Of a stretch of DNA of 64,000 nt, positions 40,836 through 52,048 are shown piece after piece. A model generated the notes under the pieces. That model worked only from the letters and a program-made list of their open reading frames with translations, was not told the origin of the DNA and searched no databases. The DNA lies in contig OY292278.1 of the NCBI GenBank assembly GCA_958496175.1, positions 20,274,001 through 20,338,000 on the forward strand, given 5' to 3'. Positions within the stretch are counted from its first letter, which is position 1. The number at the start of each line of letters is the position of its first letter. Source of the stretch: Sisyra terminalis (taxonomy: Eukaryota; Arthropoda; Insecta; Neuroptera; Sisyridae). The translations under genes were made by a program, and so were the position numbers.

Positions 40836-43240
40836 ATAATAACTAAGGTGTATAACGACTCTAGGATTAACAAAAATTCGTATACTGTTATTCTAAATTT
40901 TGTTGAATTGTATAAACTGAATTCTTATGATTTTACAAACTTAAGTGAACTCCAGACCCAAAGACGAACAAAGACCAAATTAGTATTGAAAAATTTGTGT
41001 ATTTGTACCATTTACGGAATTGATTATCATTTTTGGTGATAATTACCAAAATTAACGAATACTATTAGAAACAAATTAACCCTTTTAGCTTATTAGGCTA
41101 AATTTTCAATGCGATTCAAATCAATAGCCTTTCATCAACGATAAAATAAGGGTCATCTCGTAAATAAATATTTCATCCCCCACATGTATATCTGATGGTC
41201 TAAGCGCATATATTATTGTCCCCTTGATTTTCTAAAGTGCCACCGATATATGATATACCCAATACGTAACATATCCTGCCAAATATAATAGAAATTAATT
41301 TCGACACACAAAATCCTGAGATGATGACGATAAGTAAGATGGTATTAACCATTAATAATATTATGTGTATATAAATGCTAATTTATATGAAGGTGATGAT
41401 AGTGTTTTACATTTACGAGCATTTACGAGCGATTCGCGTGAACCTGCGGGACGTATGCGGGATAAATGTTCGGGAGATGGGCGTCGTGTTGGAAAATGCG
41501 CCGTCGCGACGCCGACGCCAATGGGACGTTTGCAGCCTCCGCATTGGTCACTTACGATTGACCTGATCTTACCTTTGACCTCCCGTGCTTTTAGTACTGA
41601 ACACCTAGATCAGGTACGGGATTCAGGATAATATACCATAAACCGAAACCTCTCACCCATAGTCTCTCGAGCGAAACGAATACGGAAAATTCCCATTTAA
41701 TAAAAAATATAAATTAACGAAATATAATCTATGTACTCATAAATGTATAAAATCTTTATTTATTTTTGCTAATCCTGTTTTTAAATGATGGCTTTCCGAA
41801 GACGTTGCTTTTCAATTGAGAAAAATTTAAATGGAAAAACGAATATTCAAGTTTATTATGAAAGAGATGACGTCACCAAATGGGAATAGTAAATCGATTT
41901 TCTCCACGAAGTGGTTAAATGACATGTATCTTCATGACTTAACACTTTTATAGCTCCCGTTAACATTGAACCTGAACACAAATGTAGAACGCGGTAATAT
42001 TTTCGACAATTTAAGGAGGAAAAAACTGTTACAAACAATAAAATCGAAAGTGAATCATATGCTGTTTTCCAATGAAAGATTTTCAAAACATATGAGAGGC
42101 ATTTTCCAATAGAAGCTATTTTCATTATTAGATGCAACTTTGTTGTATTCCAAATGGGTTATCAATTCAATATCAAAGATCAGTCTAGAAGTCGCACAAG
42201 TGTTTGGACCGATATTTTCTTTTTTTTTGGAAAAACTATTTTAATGTCAATGTCACAAAATACGTCACCATAATTTAGAATCCACCCCGTGGAAAACTCA
42301 ATTGATGGTATCCTGAAATCGTTAAAAAAAGAACTCATTAATGAGTCAATCTGAAAATATAGCTATAGCTTTAAAATAAAAAAAATCTATAAAAATCTGA
42401 CAAAGTTATCACTTATATAAAACAGTATGTTGATAAAGACCATAAAAATCGACACAAGCCAAACTGCTTACAATGTATGTGGATTTTTCTTTTCACTTCA
42501 TTAATTTTTAGTAAATTATTATGGACTTGTGCCCTGGCCTTTCTCCTTTCGCAATCAATTAAATCAATTAAAGAAAAACTTTATTTTCATAAATTGTAAA
42601 TATTAAATCGAATACTTAAATTGCCATTATTTTATTTCAAATATTGTTTGAATAAATTTATTTGAAACTATTGAGTCATTTTGCTTACCTTTTCATTTCG
42701 AGCTTTCTGTCATTGAACTCGCACAGAAATTGCTCTAGATTGTGTTAAAATTAAAATTGTAACTAAGTAGGTTATATGGTATATCAAGTTATAAAATTTC
42801 CACATTACTTCCACCCCATAAGTTCGAAAAAATTATGAGCTATTACTTTCCAATAATATTTATATGTTAAAATAGGGGGTAGTTATTTATATGAGTATTA
42901 TATGACTTCCTTGTGTAATCCGCTTTAATACATATTAATGCGAATTTAAATTGAGTACGAAAATTCAACTTGAAGGTTCGCATTGTTTCACCCTTGTTTA
43001 AAAAAAACACTAGGCATGTGTAATATACACTTGCCTTAATAGTATTCCCTAAAACTAATTGTTTTTGTAAATACATTTTTATAATTTTTCAAACTTAACA
43101 AAAACAAATTAAGAGATGAAAAAATAGCTAGGTTTTAATAAAAAAATTAATCAAATAGAAAAAATAAATAATTGAAATTTAAAAACACGATTCTTTAAAT
43201 TAATCGAATAAAAAATTACTCTGTGGTAATAGCAGGGTTA
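40836..43240. other. Intergenic region with a GC-rich island at 41.40-41.60 kb
   Basis: 41400-41600 is strongly GC-rich and non-repetitive. Two overlapping ORFs (41365-41631 and 41375-41566) cross it but show no domain and start in AT-rich DNA. The island ends in three nuclear-receptor half-sites (TGACCT at 41559-41564; TTACCTTTGACCT at 41569-41581). The remainder is AT-rich with nothing recognised. Confidence 0.4.
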
Positions 43241-43256
43241 GGGAAATGGATTAATT

Positions 43257-43900
43257 TTGGTAAGGATTCGGAGTCAATTATTTTCTATATTGGCACTTGT
43301 TTCGGCAATGGAATTAATATTTGATTCCTGCTCCAGATTTAGTTTCAAATGTTATACTTTATTGTTATTTAGTTGGGTTATTCAGGATCTAATTGATTGT
43401 GCTTCAGAAACTGCGACTTCAAGGTTTCCTGGGTCCTTATTTGAGACCTCAGCAATCGACGTACTAGGTGTCCCATCGTTAGAATATTTCGATTCCAGCA
43501 ATTGTTATCCCTATTCCCTTAAATTATTTATCCAAAACGTTACATTCCCCTTGAACGTTGGAAATAGTTTCGGTCTTTACCTAACTGAATCTTCATACAA
43601 ATATGTACTTCTTTAGTCCGTAATGGTCGATTGTTAAATCCATTACCACTTTGACAAATTTCTGGAGTTAAATTCTAGGGTGGTTTTCCTATAATCGTTT
43701 TACTGTATTTTTGCTTGGTGTTGTTTGTCTCTATTTATCTGTGCTTTTTATAAACCCATTCTTTGGTGGCATTTTTCACTACTGATCTTGGGATACCAAA
43801 CACATTTGATGGGCAAGACTGTGTACCCTTTCGTTAACTTTTATACCCTTGTGAACCCGCATCCACCCCAAGATAACCTTCTCTCTGGTAGTAATTTATT
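43257..43900 (-). pseudogene. Possible degraded transposase
   Basis: Minus-strand reading near 43750-43850 gives a helix-turn-helix-like peptide with FGIPRSVVKN, reminiscent of pogo-type transposase N-termini (GIPRSTL). Further down it gives a Ser/Thr-rich peptide with GTPSTSIAEVSNKDP. Stops and frame changes interrupt it and no catalytic region is seen. Another explanation is chance. Confidence 0.25.
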
Positions 43901-44250
43901 ATACTTAATTAAAAAAAAAATTTTTTTCAACTCACCATAACCAACCACTAATTTAAAAATTAATCAGTAATATTCTGACGTATTATTATCGGCGCAGGAT
44001 AGGGATGTGATATTGCAAAGAAAAAATCGATTATTTATTTAAGAAAAAATTTTCTTTTCTCAATAATAATCGATTTGGGAAAAATTAATTTTTATTGGAA
44101 AAATAATAGGAAATGAAAAAATCTATGTTTTCCTATTATTTGAAAGAATCCCGCAAATTATCTTTTACTATAGCTAATACCGCCGCCAAAGTGTCATTGA
44201 TGTACATATATAAAATTAAATGGAACTTCAAACGGTAAAATTCTCAATAT

Positions 44251-44743
44251 TGTAACAGAAAGGGACAAATTCTGTCTCTTTCTTTGTGCCATTTCTTTCT
44301 TTCGCATGCCGGCATGCGATTGGCTGAGTGACTTCTATTTCTCTCCCACCAATGAGAATGTACATATAGATTGTTCTGGAAACATCTAGTAGGTGGTGGA
44401 ACGTTGGCGAACAATGGAGTACATTCTAGAATGTTGGGTTGCGGGTATATAAGTCGCTCAGCTCAAGCCCAAGGACAGTTCTGTATCACAGTTCTGTATA
44501 GAAATTCAGTTGTGAATTTCCGTTACAACAAAGCGATTATTATTGTGTTTTGAATTAAAAGTGATTATTGTCATTTAAGTGATTGTTTTGACAAGTGTCA
44601 CAAGTGTAATTGTGTATTAAAAAGTGTATACAAATGTAATAAATAAAGTGATTATTAAGTGTGGAATTGATTATTTATTTCCAAAACAAATTAAAAGAAC
44701 GAATAAACGCCATCTCAATACAGTTTTGAGACGCCACGTTACA
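44251..44743 (+). mobile_element. Solo LTR of an LTR retrotransposon
   Basis: A 493-bp unit beginning TGTAACAG and ending CGTTACA, with matching TGTAAC/GTTACA terminal inverted hexamers and a 4-bp flanking repeat ATAT (44247-44250, 44744-44747). It contains a TATA box TATATAA at 44446-44452 and an AATAAATAAA poly(A)-type signal near 44638. No internal retrotransposon sequence or second LTR lies nearby, so it is a solo LTR, probably Gypsy-like from the 4-bp duplication. Three heat-shock-element-like motifs (44374-44436) and a 16-bp perfect palindrome CGCATGCCGGCATGCG (44303-44318) beside a reversed CCAAT lie upstream of the TATA box. Confidence 0.75.
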
Positions 44744-45447
44744 ATATATTCTTCATAGTATTCAGTATTTAGTATTATAGAATTCGTTCTATTTCATAGT
44801 ATTCTTCATAGTTCATGGGACATAACTAAATTCGCAAGCCCAGAGCTTACTGGATTTGCCATACTCGTCTCATTTAATTGAAGGTAAAAATTACCTTATT
44901 AATTAATAACATCGATTTTTATAGAAGAAATAATTGATTAGTAAAAGTTCAAAGTGCGGATATCGGTTAGTAGTTGTTAAATTTTTAACAGATAAATATT
45001 TTCATAATAACAGTATTATTTGAATATCGATTTTTCTTGCAATAAACTTACATCAATACATTGTTAAAATCTCTGCAAAATTTATTACAATGAACGAAGC
45101 CATCACGATTTTGATCTAGCAATCCTTACTATAATACATAATAATATACAGTTTGAGAAGAGATCTGAAACATATAGGTTGCAAAATCGCAAGAAATATT
45201 TTAAAATTTTTTACACTTCTTAAAAATTTTTGGTAATGAAATAAATATATCTTCTTAAAATAATAGAAACTTATTTCTCTTCTTTTTTGATTTATTTGAG
45301 GCAAAAATTTTTGAAGACACATTTTTTGTAGGGAATTTAATTTTCTATAAATATATGGGCAGATAAATTTTTTACCTTGATAGTTTGACAGCATTGACGC
45401 AAAAATAAAAGCACAAATAAAAAATCGAAATTAAAAATGATTGACCT

Positions 45448-45967
45448 CTTAATATTAAGGGCTCAAACCTTCACAATATTTTTTTTGTCACCTTGAACAA
45501 TATTTTCGATATACTTTTCAAAAAAAAAAAACTGTCGATTTTTTTGGCCAAGTCTATTATATATATTAACACTTGGGAATGTAATTCCCCTGTCTTAAGT
45601 TTCCCGTTGAAAATATTTCGTAGCTCTAATGATAGTGGGGTTTGGTAGTTATAAAGTTAATCAAGAAGCTATAATTGAGTTGTTTGATGATTGTTTTAAA
45701 CAAATTTTGATGTTTTACGTGATTTAAATGCGTTAAGTAGCAATTAAAAGATTTGCATTATATTCTTTGTATTTTTGGCTTTCATTTCATTTACGTGAAT
45801 TTAACAATTAATTTTTCATCTCAAATTAATGAAAAAATTCTTTTTAATATTAATATTAAGGGCTCAAACTTTCCCCATATTTTTTTTTTGTTACCTTGAA
45901 CAATATTTTCGATATACTTTTCAAAAAAAAAAAAATAGTTTTCAAAAAGGAAAAAGTTCTTTCGGCC
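45448..45967 (+). repeat. Direct repeat pair, copies about 400 bp apart
   Basis: 45448-45550 and 45849-45967 are direct copies sharing AATATTAAGGGCTCAAAC, ACCTTGAACAATATTTTCGA and TATACTTTTCAAAAAAAAA, each ending near a TTTTTGGCC or TTTCGGCC block. A third, more diverged copy lies at about 58715-58785. The shared block is likely part of an unnamed interspersed repeat. Confidence 0.65.
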
Positions 45968-46419
45968 AAACACAGTAGTGCTATATGTGTATGATAATTC
46001 GTAGTTCCATGTGAGTAATGAACATTTTGCATTAATATTGAACAGTTTAGTGATATTTCGACCGGCGTTTCGTTATTTTATATAAATTACAACTAATATA
46101 AACGAAAAATTAGACAGCGTTCGAGATTTAAAACCGACGAAGATAGTTAGAACTGATTGCTAAATAAAATAAAAAATTAGAATAATATTTTTCTTATACT
46201 TTCGTTAATTAGTTAGTGTATACATTAACGCCAATGTAAGTATACTGTAATGATAAGGAATACATTTTTAAAGCACAATGACTTTGTTTTATTGAAAGTA
46301 GTTATTAATTTTTGATTATAATAATTCATTTGTAAAGTTTAGTTGCAGATAATGGAAAAGATAATGATAAGAAATGATAATGTGTGAAAGGATACAATAG
46401 ATAATAGTGGTTGTAGTCG

Positions 46420-48384
46420 TATTGTTATCAAACTTTTTTGGTTCAGATTTCTAAGGGCAGTTAGTGAAACATTTTTGTTAAACTCAAGGCCTGATTTTCC
46501 GCGATGGTATGTGATGGTGTGTTGTTGTTTTGAAACGACTTATTCACATACACAATGATCTCGCATTTTCGCTGATGTCATTTCCTTGGTCAAGTCGCGT
46601 CCGAGTGTCTGTCCGATGATCGGATCGCGGTGTCACATTGCCCCGTGCCACAATCCTTAACATTATCAAAACGTTATCGTCTATTTTTCATACATCTTTA
46701 ATACAAAACATATCATAAAAAAGAAACAAGTTCTCTCCAATAAATCGTCCAACTGACAAAGATACAAAATCGAATCTCGCTTCTATGGACATATTGACGT
46801 TGGCTATTTTTGTTTCGCGTAAAACGCCAACTCCCAGAATGCTGACGCTGGACGTTTTTCTACGCGACATATACGAATGTTTTATTCGCGAAATAAACTA
46901 TTGTTGTGCTCTGTATTCAGAGATAGATCTATATTATTATTATTTAAATTTTGATTTATAATTTCATATGAGCTTTCCGTATGGAAATTAAATATGCAGC
47001 ATGGGGCGGTGGAAATGTAGGCCATATCGCAGCTCCTCGGATCCGAGCCGGAAAAACGGAAGAAATCAGAGTGGCGCTTTTAACAAAGCTGAAACACACC
47101 CCATTATATTTCTTCTCTTGTAAATATCCGATGTCGTCTGATGCTTAGTTTGGTATCACTGGGAGTGTTAAAGATGTGATTATGTAACAGTGAGCTTCAT
47201 TAGGCTAACACCCGCCCGCACTCTAGCGACAAACAGAGCCGCAACGCTGATTGCAAAGCTCTATACACATGCACGGTGGAGCTTTTTATTTGCCGTTATG
47301 GCCACGGGTTTGTGAATGGTGGCTGCTATGCTTCTGATATCATAGCTCATCATATAACCGAGCCCGTACCATTCCATGCAATTGCTACCCTCACATTTGT
47401 ACATATAAAAAGCGAGGGAGAAGACGCGGTACCAAAGGAAAAGCTTTCGAGCTTTCGGCTTAATACCTCAATGTCGTTAAAGCTACAGCGTTTAACTTAT
47501 AATTGCGAGCGATAAAATTTTATTCAATTATTTTTCTAAAATGCTTTCTGCCGGTTAGTGTATGATTTAAGAGGGAGCGAAAGCTCCACAATTATACTGG
47601 CAATATAATTTATTTGATTTAAAAATTTTGATCAATTTTCGGGTGAAAACTTTCTCCCGCGGAATGATGAAGGCAATAAAAAGCAGTTCGTTAGGGAATT
47701 GGGCGGTGGGATTTTGATCCGCACACGACCTCTTATGACACCTATCAATTAATTACAATGACGTTATGTCACCTGTCGCAAAGAGAGCTTTTTGAAGAGG
47801 CATCATTATTTATATCCGTAACATTGTTGATTTACAATGACAAGCCCGGATTAATTATCTTTATTATTTTCACACCCTTAAAAATGCATGTGTCACGATA
47901 ATCGATTTGATTTACATTATGAGACAGGAACGTGCTATATATTTATTAGAATATTTTGACCATAGGACACGTTCGATTTTTTCCCAGAACAGATCGGTTT
48001 AATTTCAAAAAGAATTTTATTATAGTTTAATTAAAAATAACTTAATCAATATTTTAAGTAAAAGCCATAATTGAAATTGATTATAAACAATTTACTATTA
48101 AAATTTTCAAATTTGAAATTCGCGGTAAGATAGTACCCTGATGTATCGACACTCGACAGTGCAAAAAACAAGTGATTAATGACTTTGGGTGACTTTGGGA
48201 TTAGTGATCGCTGCATTAAAAATGCTACGGGAACTACGTTTATCTATTGAAAACGTGCAATTTTTATAGATTTAACCATTTAACTGAAATAAAAATGGTT
48301 TTTATGTGATATTTAAAACGTACTAAAAAGTTTTCAATTGTTTTGAGTGATTTTTCTGTTTTATGGATTGCGGAAAAGTTTAAT
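46420..48384. promoter_or_regulatory. Complex, GC-richer noncoding region, candidate promoter/enhancer
   Basis: A 2-kb stretch with several blocks of higher GC (46500-46680, 46970-47130, 47200-47420, 47640-47900), no transposon signature and no defendable ORF; the 79-residue ORF at 47276-47515 has no domain. It contains homeodomain-type ATTAATTA at 47750, a TGACGTTATGTCA palindrome at about 47760, and Maf-type half-sites (CGCTGATGTCA near 46570, TGCTGACG at 46840). Composition suggests constrained noncoding DNA. Confidence 0.35.
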
Positions 48385-48443
48385 ATGGATTTGACGGCGT
48401 CGGTTTTTCCATGGTGCTGCAAATACCTACAGATATGCTCAAA
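48385..48443 (+). CDS. Candidate first coding exon of a gene extending rightwards
   Basis: After a 250-bp UTR-like stretch, an ATG at 48385 (or 48411 in another frame) is followed by a strong splice donor, AAA then GTAAGT at 48444. The two frames read MDLTASVFPWCCKYLQICSK and MVLQIPTDMLK. I recognise neither. No downstream exon was found in the remaining 15 kb, so a very long first intron would be needed. Confidence 0.2.
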
Positions 48444-48450
48444 GTAAGTT

Positions 48451-50111
48451 ATTCTTATTACTTAACCAAAGTAACTGAGATGTCAAATTTTCTTTGACTT
48501 TTCAATTTACTTAAGTATATATAATGCTGATAGTATGTACTTTGATTTGTCTAATTTATGAGAGGAATCCCGTACCCAATAAATAATAATATTAGTCTAA
48601 GAGGTTAATTTTATTGCGACATCTTAGGACATAAGGGACAACCATATTTAGATACTTAAAAGCAAGGGTGGAAAGCTGGCCTACATTAGTTTAGATTCCA
48701 GGTTTAGACCTGCAATTGTAACCATTCATGTTTAAACTCCAGCTTAGTCTTTAGACTCCAATGTATATCGTTTTTAACTTACAGGTTGTATTTGTCACTA
48801 CTCTCAAAAAAGAGTGATATGGGATTTGAAAAAAGAAAAGAAAAAGTTAAGGATTCATATACTACATTCAACATTACCTAAACTGTTAGGAACCTCAGTT
48901 AGTATAAGACTTAATGGTTCCAACTTCTCCAAAATCTTGCGGCTCCAGGACTTTGAACTCTTGTTTTAACTAACATCACCTCTGCTTTGCTTGAAATATA
49001 TAGAATCAAGAAAATAAAAAAATCATGGATAAACTGGAAATTTTTTGTAGAATAATGCTTTATTGAAAAAAAATTATAAACGTCTTTTGCAGTAAGTATT
49101 TATTAATCTCTGTTTTAAAATATATTTCAACTATTTCACATGTAGTCGTAGATATAAACATGAAAAAGCAGATAAGACGTTTTAGTCTATAATCGTCTAG
49201 TTCCCACTGATCTGTATAAATGGATAGCACACTGTACAATAAATGAAAAGCCGCACTAGAAGCAATAGTCAGCGCTGTCTACGTAGGCACAAATTTTGAG
49301 TGAACTAGGCAAAATGCTACAGTACCTGTGTTGGCAGCGTTGGAAGAGGGACTTATATATAGAAATCTTTTTCCTCTGGTGTGAACAACTGAATCAATCG
49401 AAGTAAGTAAAATGTAAGTGCTTATTTTAAGCGCTCATTTAAGTAGGCTAGCGCTCGTCGGCACTCAATTGCCAGCATTTGTTTTTAGTAACCATAAAAA
49501 CTATATCTATGTAGACGGCGCTACGTATGCCACCTTAGATTTTCTTATTTTTATTTCTCACCATATGCGTTATCTATCCATACTTACATATTAATGGTTA
49601 ATTCGCTCGTTTCATCAAAATCAATTTCTCGAAATTCTCGATCGTCACAAAATAGTCCCCGTTTTGTGGTAGGTAGGCAAACATTTTAAACAAAAAAATC
49701 CAACCCGAAAGGCTCATTGACAAAAATTCTAAAATTTAACCTTCCCTAATTTTCATATGCTATCCTTTATGGAGTTTCGTACATGCAATAGAAGGTCTTT
49801 AGCGATTTGCAAAACCTTTTTGGTCTTTGATACAAATATATATATAATTATAAATATTATAATTATATATATAATATAATTTAAACTTTTGTACTCTAGT
49901 ACGGGACAAAAGATATTAATTGTTTTTAACCCATATTTTTTCGTCGACAACAAACTATCTTTATCAATGGGGACTCTCGCAGGGATTCGGGATCCCATTT
50001 TTCTAGATTATAATCTTTAGGAAGTTGAAAGAGCTTAATGTTTGCTATCTCGTTTGCCAGCTTTTCAAAGCTTTTTTCTTTTTTGTCACACTTTCATAAT
50101 AAGGTATGGAT
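48451..50111. other. Intergenic region
   Basis: No gene. An inverted pair GCGCTGTCTACGTA (about 49275) and the complement of GCGCCGTCTACATA (about 49512-49525) may bound an old element. A nearly perfect AT palindrome lies at 49838-49882. Confidence 0.35.
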
Positions 50112-50342
50112 CAGTGGTTCCTATATAAGGTGCAGGAACTTTCTAAGAAAACGGGAGTGGTTGCACACATAAATATTGATGTAGGGTAGAATAGTTATGA
50201 ATTTTGTGTTCTTTCTTCTTTTTTAGAAAATTGTTTTGTAAATTTTTGTGGAAAAGGGAAATTTCAGCATTTTTGATTATTAAAATTTCAATTTATGATG
50301 TATACTACGAAAAAACGATGACACACTGGTTGGAAACCACTA
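50112..50342. mobile_element. Possible short hAT-like element
   Basis: About 231 bp with ends CAGTGGTTCCTATA and the complement of TAGTGGTTTCCAACC, a hAT-style terminal motif. Flanking octamers agree at only five of eight positions, so the borders are uncertain. Confidence 0.4.
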
Positions 50343-50774
50343 CTGTAGATTGTAGATCATATCTATTTACACTTTAAATCAGTACTTCTCAAAATTTCAA
50401 TATTTGCGTTCCATTTTTCAACTATACTGATAATCGCGCCTACCTTCATCTGATACATTAGGAAGGCTTTGCATAAGTTATTAATGTTATTGGTGATTTT
50501 CTTCGGCTAATATTTCTGGCACAAAATATAAATTTAATTGTTAGTTAAATACTTAAAAATAACTCAAATAAGATCACTTTTTAAAGAAATATTAAATTTT
50601 TTCCGGATGGAAATAAGCCTAGGAGAAAGTACTAATTATTGAATTTTATATATTCTCAGTGTAAATGTGTATTTTATTTTTTTTACTGTAATTTTCAAAT
50701 AACTCTTGAAAAGTTAATTAACTTAAATTCGACTTTGTTGCTTTGCTTATGCAAAGTTATTACGTCCTCCAAGG

Positions 50775-50925
50775 GCTGTGATTCTTAGCCTGGTTATATT
50801 GAACTTCAAAGGTTCGGTAAGTCAGTATTGTGGGTTCGGCGGATATCATGTTTTAATAGTTTTGGTCATTTTGTGCACCATGTATAAGTATATACCTAAA
50901 TCCTGTATATTTTTATACTATGCTT
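50775..50925 (+). mobile_element. Truncated copy of the 2607/39995 hAT family
   Basis: Starts CTGTGATTCTTAGCCTGG and continues with AAAGGTTCGGTAAGTCAGT and TGGGTTCGGCGGATATC, matching the same-order blocks in the other two copies. The right terminus is missing. Confidence 0.7.
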
Positions 50926-51848
50926 TGGGAAAAATGTTGTTTATTTATATTTTTTTTTTCTTTTTGTGATCTATCAGATTTCAAATATTTCTATGAAATT
51001 TTAGCTAATATCAAGTTTTGAACACTTGTTGAAGAAAATATTTTCTAATTCATTGCAATTCAATGTGGAATTGAACTTGGTTGAAATATACATGTATATA
51101 TGTTCTTCTAAATCTAGTTGGAATTTTGAGGTCATTTATTTCTCTTAGTTTTTAAATAAAATTAAAATATTTGTACATTTCATTAAAACTTTTACTAAAC
51201 TCACTTTTTTAAACATACGTGTACTTGAAAGTGTGCTCCTGTTAAAAAAACATCGAAAAATGCGTTGATTTTTTTCCGTGCGGCTTACGCTCGTTTTCTC
51301 ATACAACGATGTTGATAATAAAATTATTTATTTTATAATAATTTATTATAACTTATGATGTTAAGATGTCAAAGTTTAGTTCAGGTTTAGTACTTGCATC
51401 AGACACACAAATGAACTAGTTAGTTTATTTCCATTTCGGCTTATTTTGAATACAGATATATAATATATATAAAGCGTTAAAAAAACAATATTAAAATAAT
51501 AAACAGTTGTTAAATGTATATGGGAATTTCAAATGAAAAATATTATATTGAGTAACTGAATGCTATTTGATAATAAAATTATGCAAGTTTAACATACACT
51601 GTTAGTATTCAGATTATTTTTAAATTCATTGTTTTTGTCAAAAATATAAAATATATTAAAATTAGATTGCAGTCTCTGATTAGGTCTCCAATTCTACATT
51701 CTAATAGTGCATTTTGGTGCATTTAGAAAATGACTGTAGGCTATAAGATATGGAAATCGAAAAAGTTATTCAATTTTTAATATTGTTTAATGTTTCGTGT
51801 TTGAACGATATTTTGATTATTAAATTTGAAATTTCAATTGTTAATTTG

Positions 51849-52048
51849 GATATACATTATCCCTTACAAATTTGTCACCCCTTTTCACCCATTTGGGGGA
51901 GAAGTTTTCAAAAATCTTTTCTTATGAATGCTTATAACACATAAGAAATACACCTTCCAAATTTCACGTCCTTACGATCAGTGGTATAGGTTGTGCGTTG
52001 ATCCATCGGTCAGTAAGTCAGGACAAACGATTTTATACATATAGATTT
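51849..52048 (+). mobile_element. Non-LTR retrotransposon-like 3' end fragment
   Basis: Contains ACACATAAGAAATACACCTT, a CCAAATTTCACGTCCTTACG block, then GTCAGTAAGTCAGGACAAAC and a terminal TTTTATACATATAGAT. I recall this order (ATAAGAAATACACCTTYCAA, GTCAGTnAGTCAGGACA, ATATAGAT) from the 3' ends of abundant insect non-LTR elements, so this is probably a truncated insertion. Family naming (RTE-like) is inference. Confidence 0.5.

Noticed and set aside
41365..41631. 88-residue plus-strand ORF in the GC island
   Set aside because: A second frame is equally open there and neither shows a family motif; the length is explained by GC content.
47276..47515. 79-residue plus-strand ORF
   Set aside because: No domain, poor start context and no splice signals that would extend it; treated as noncoding island.
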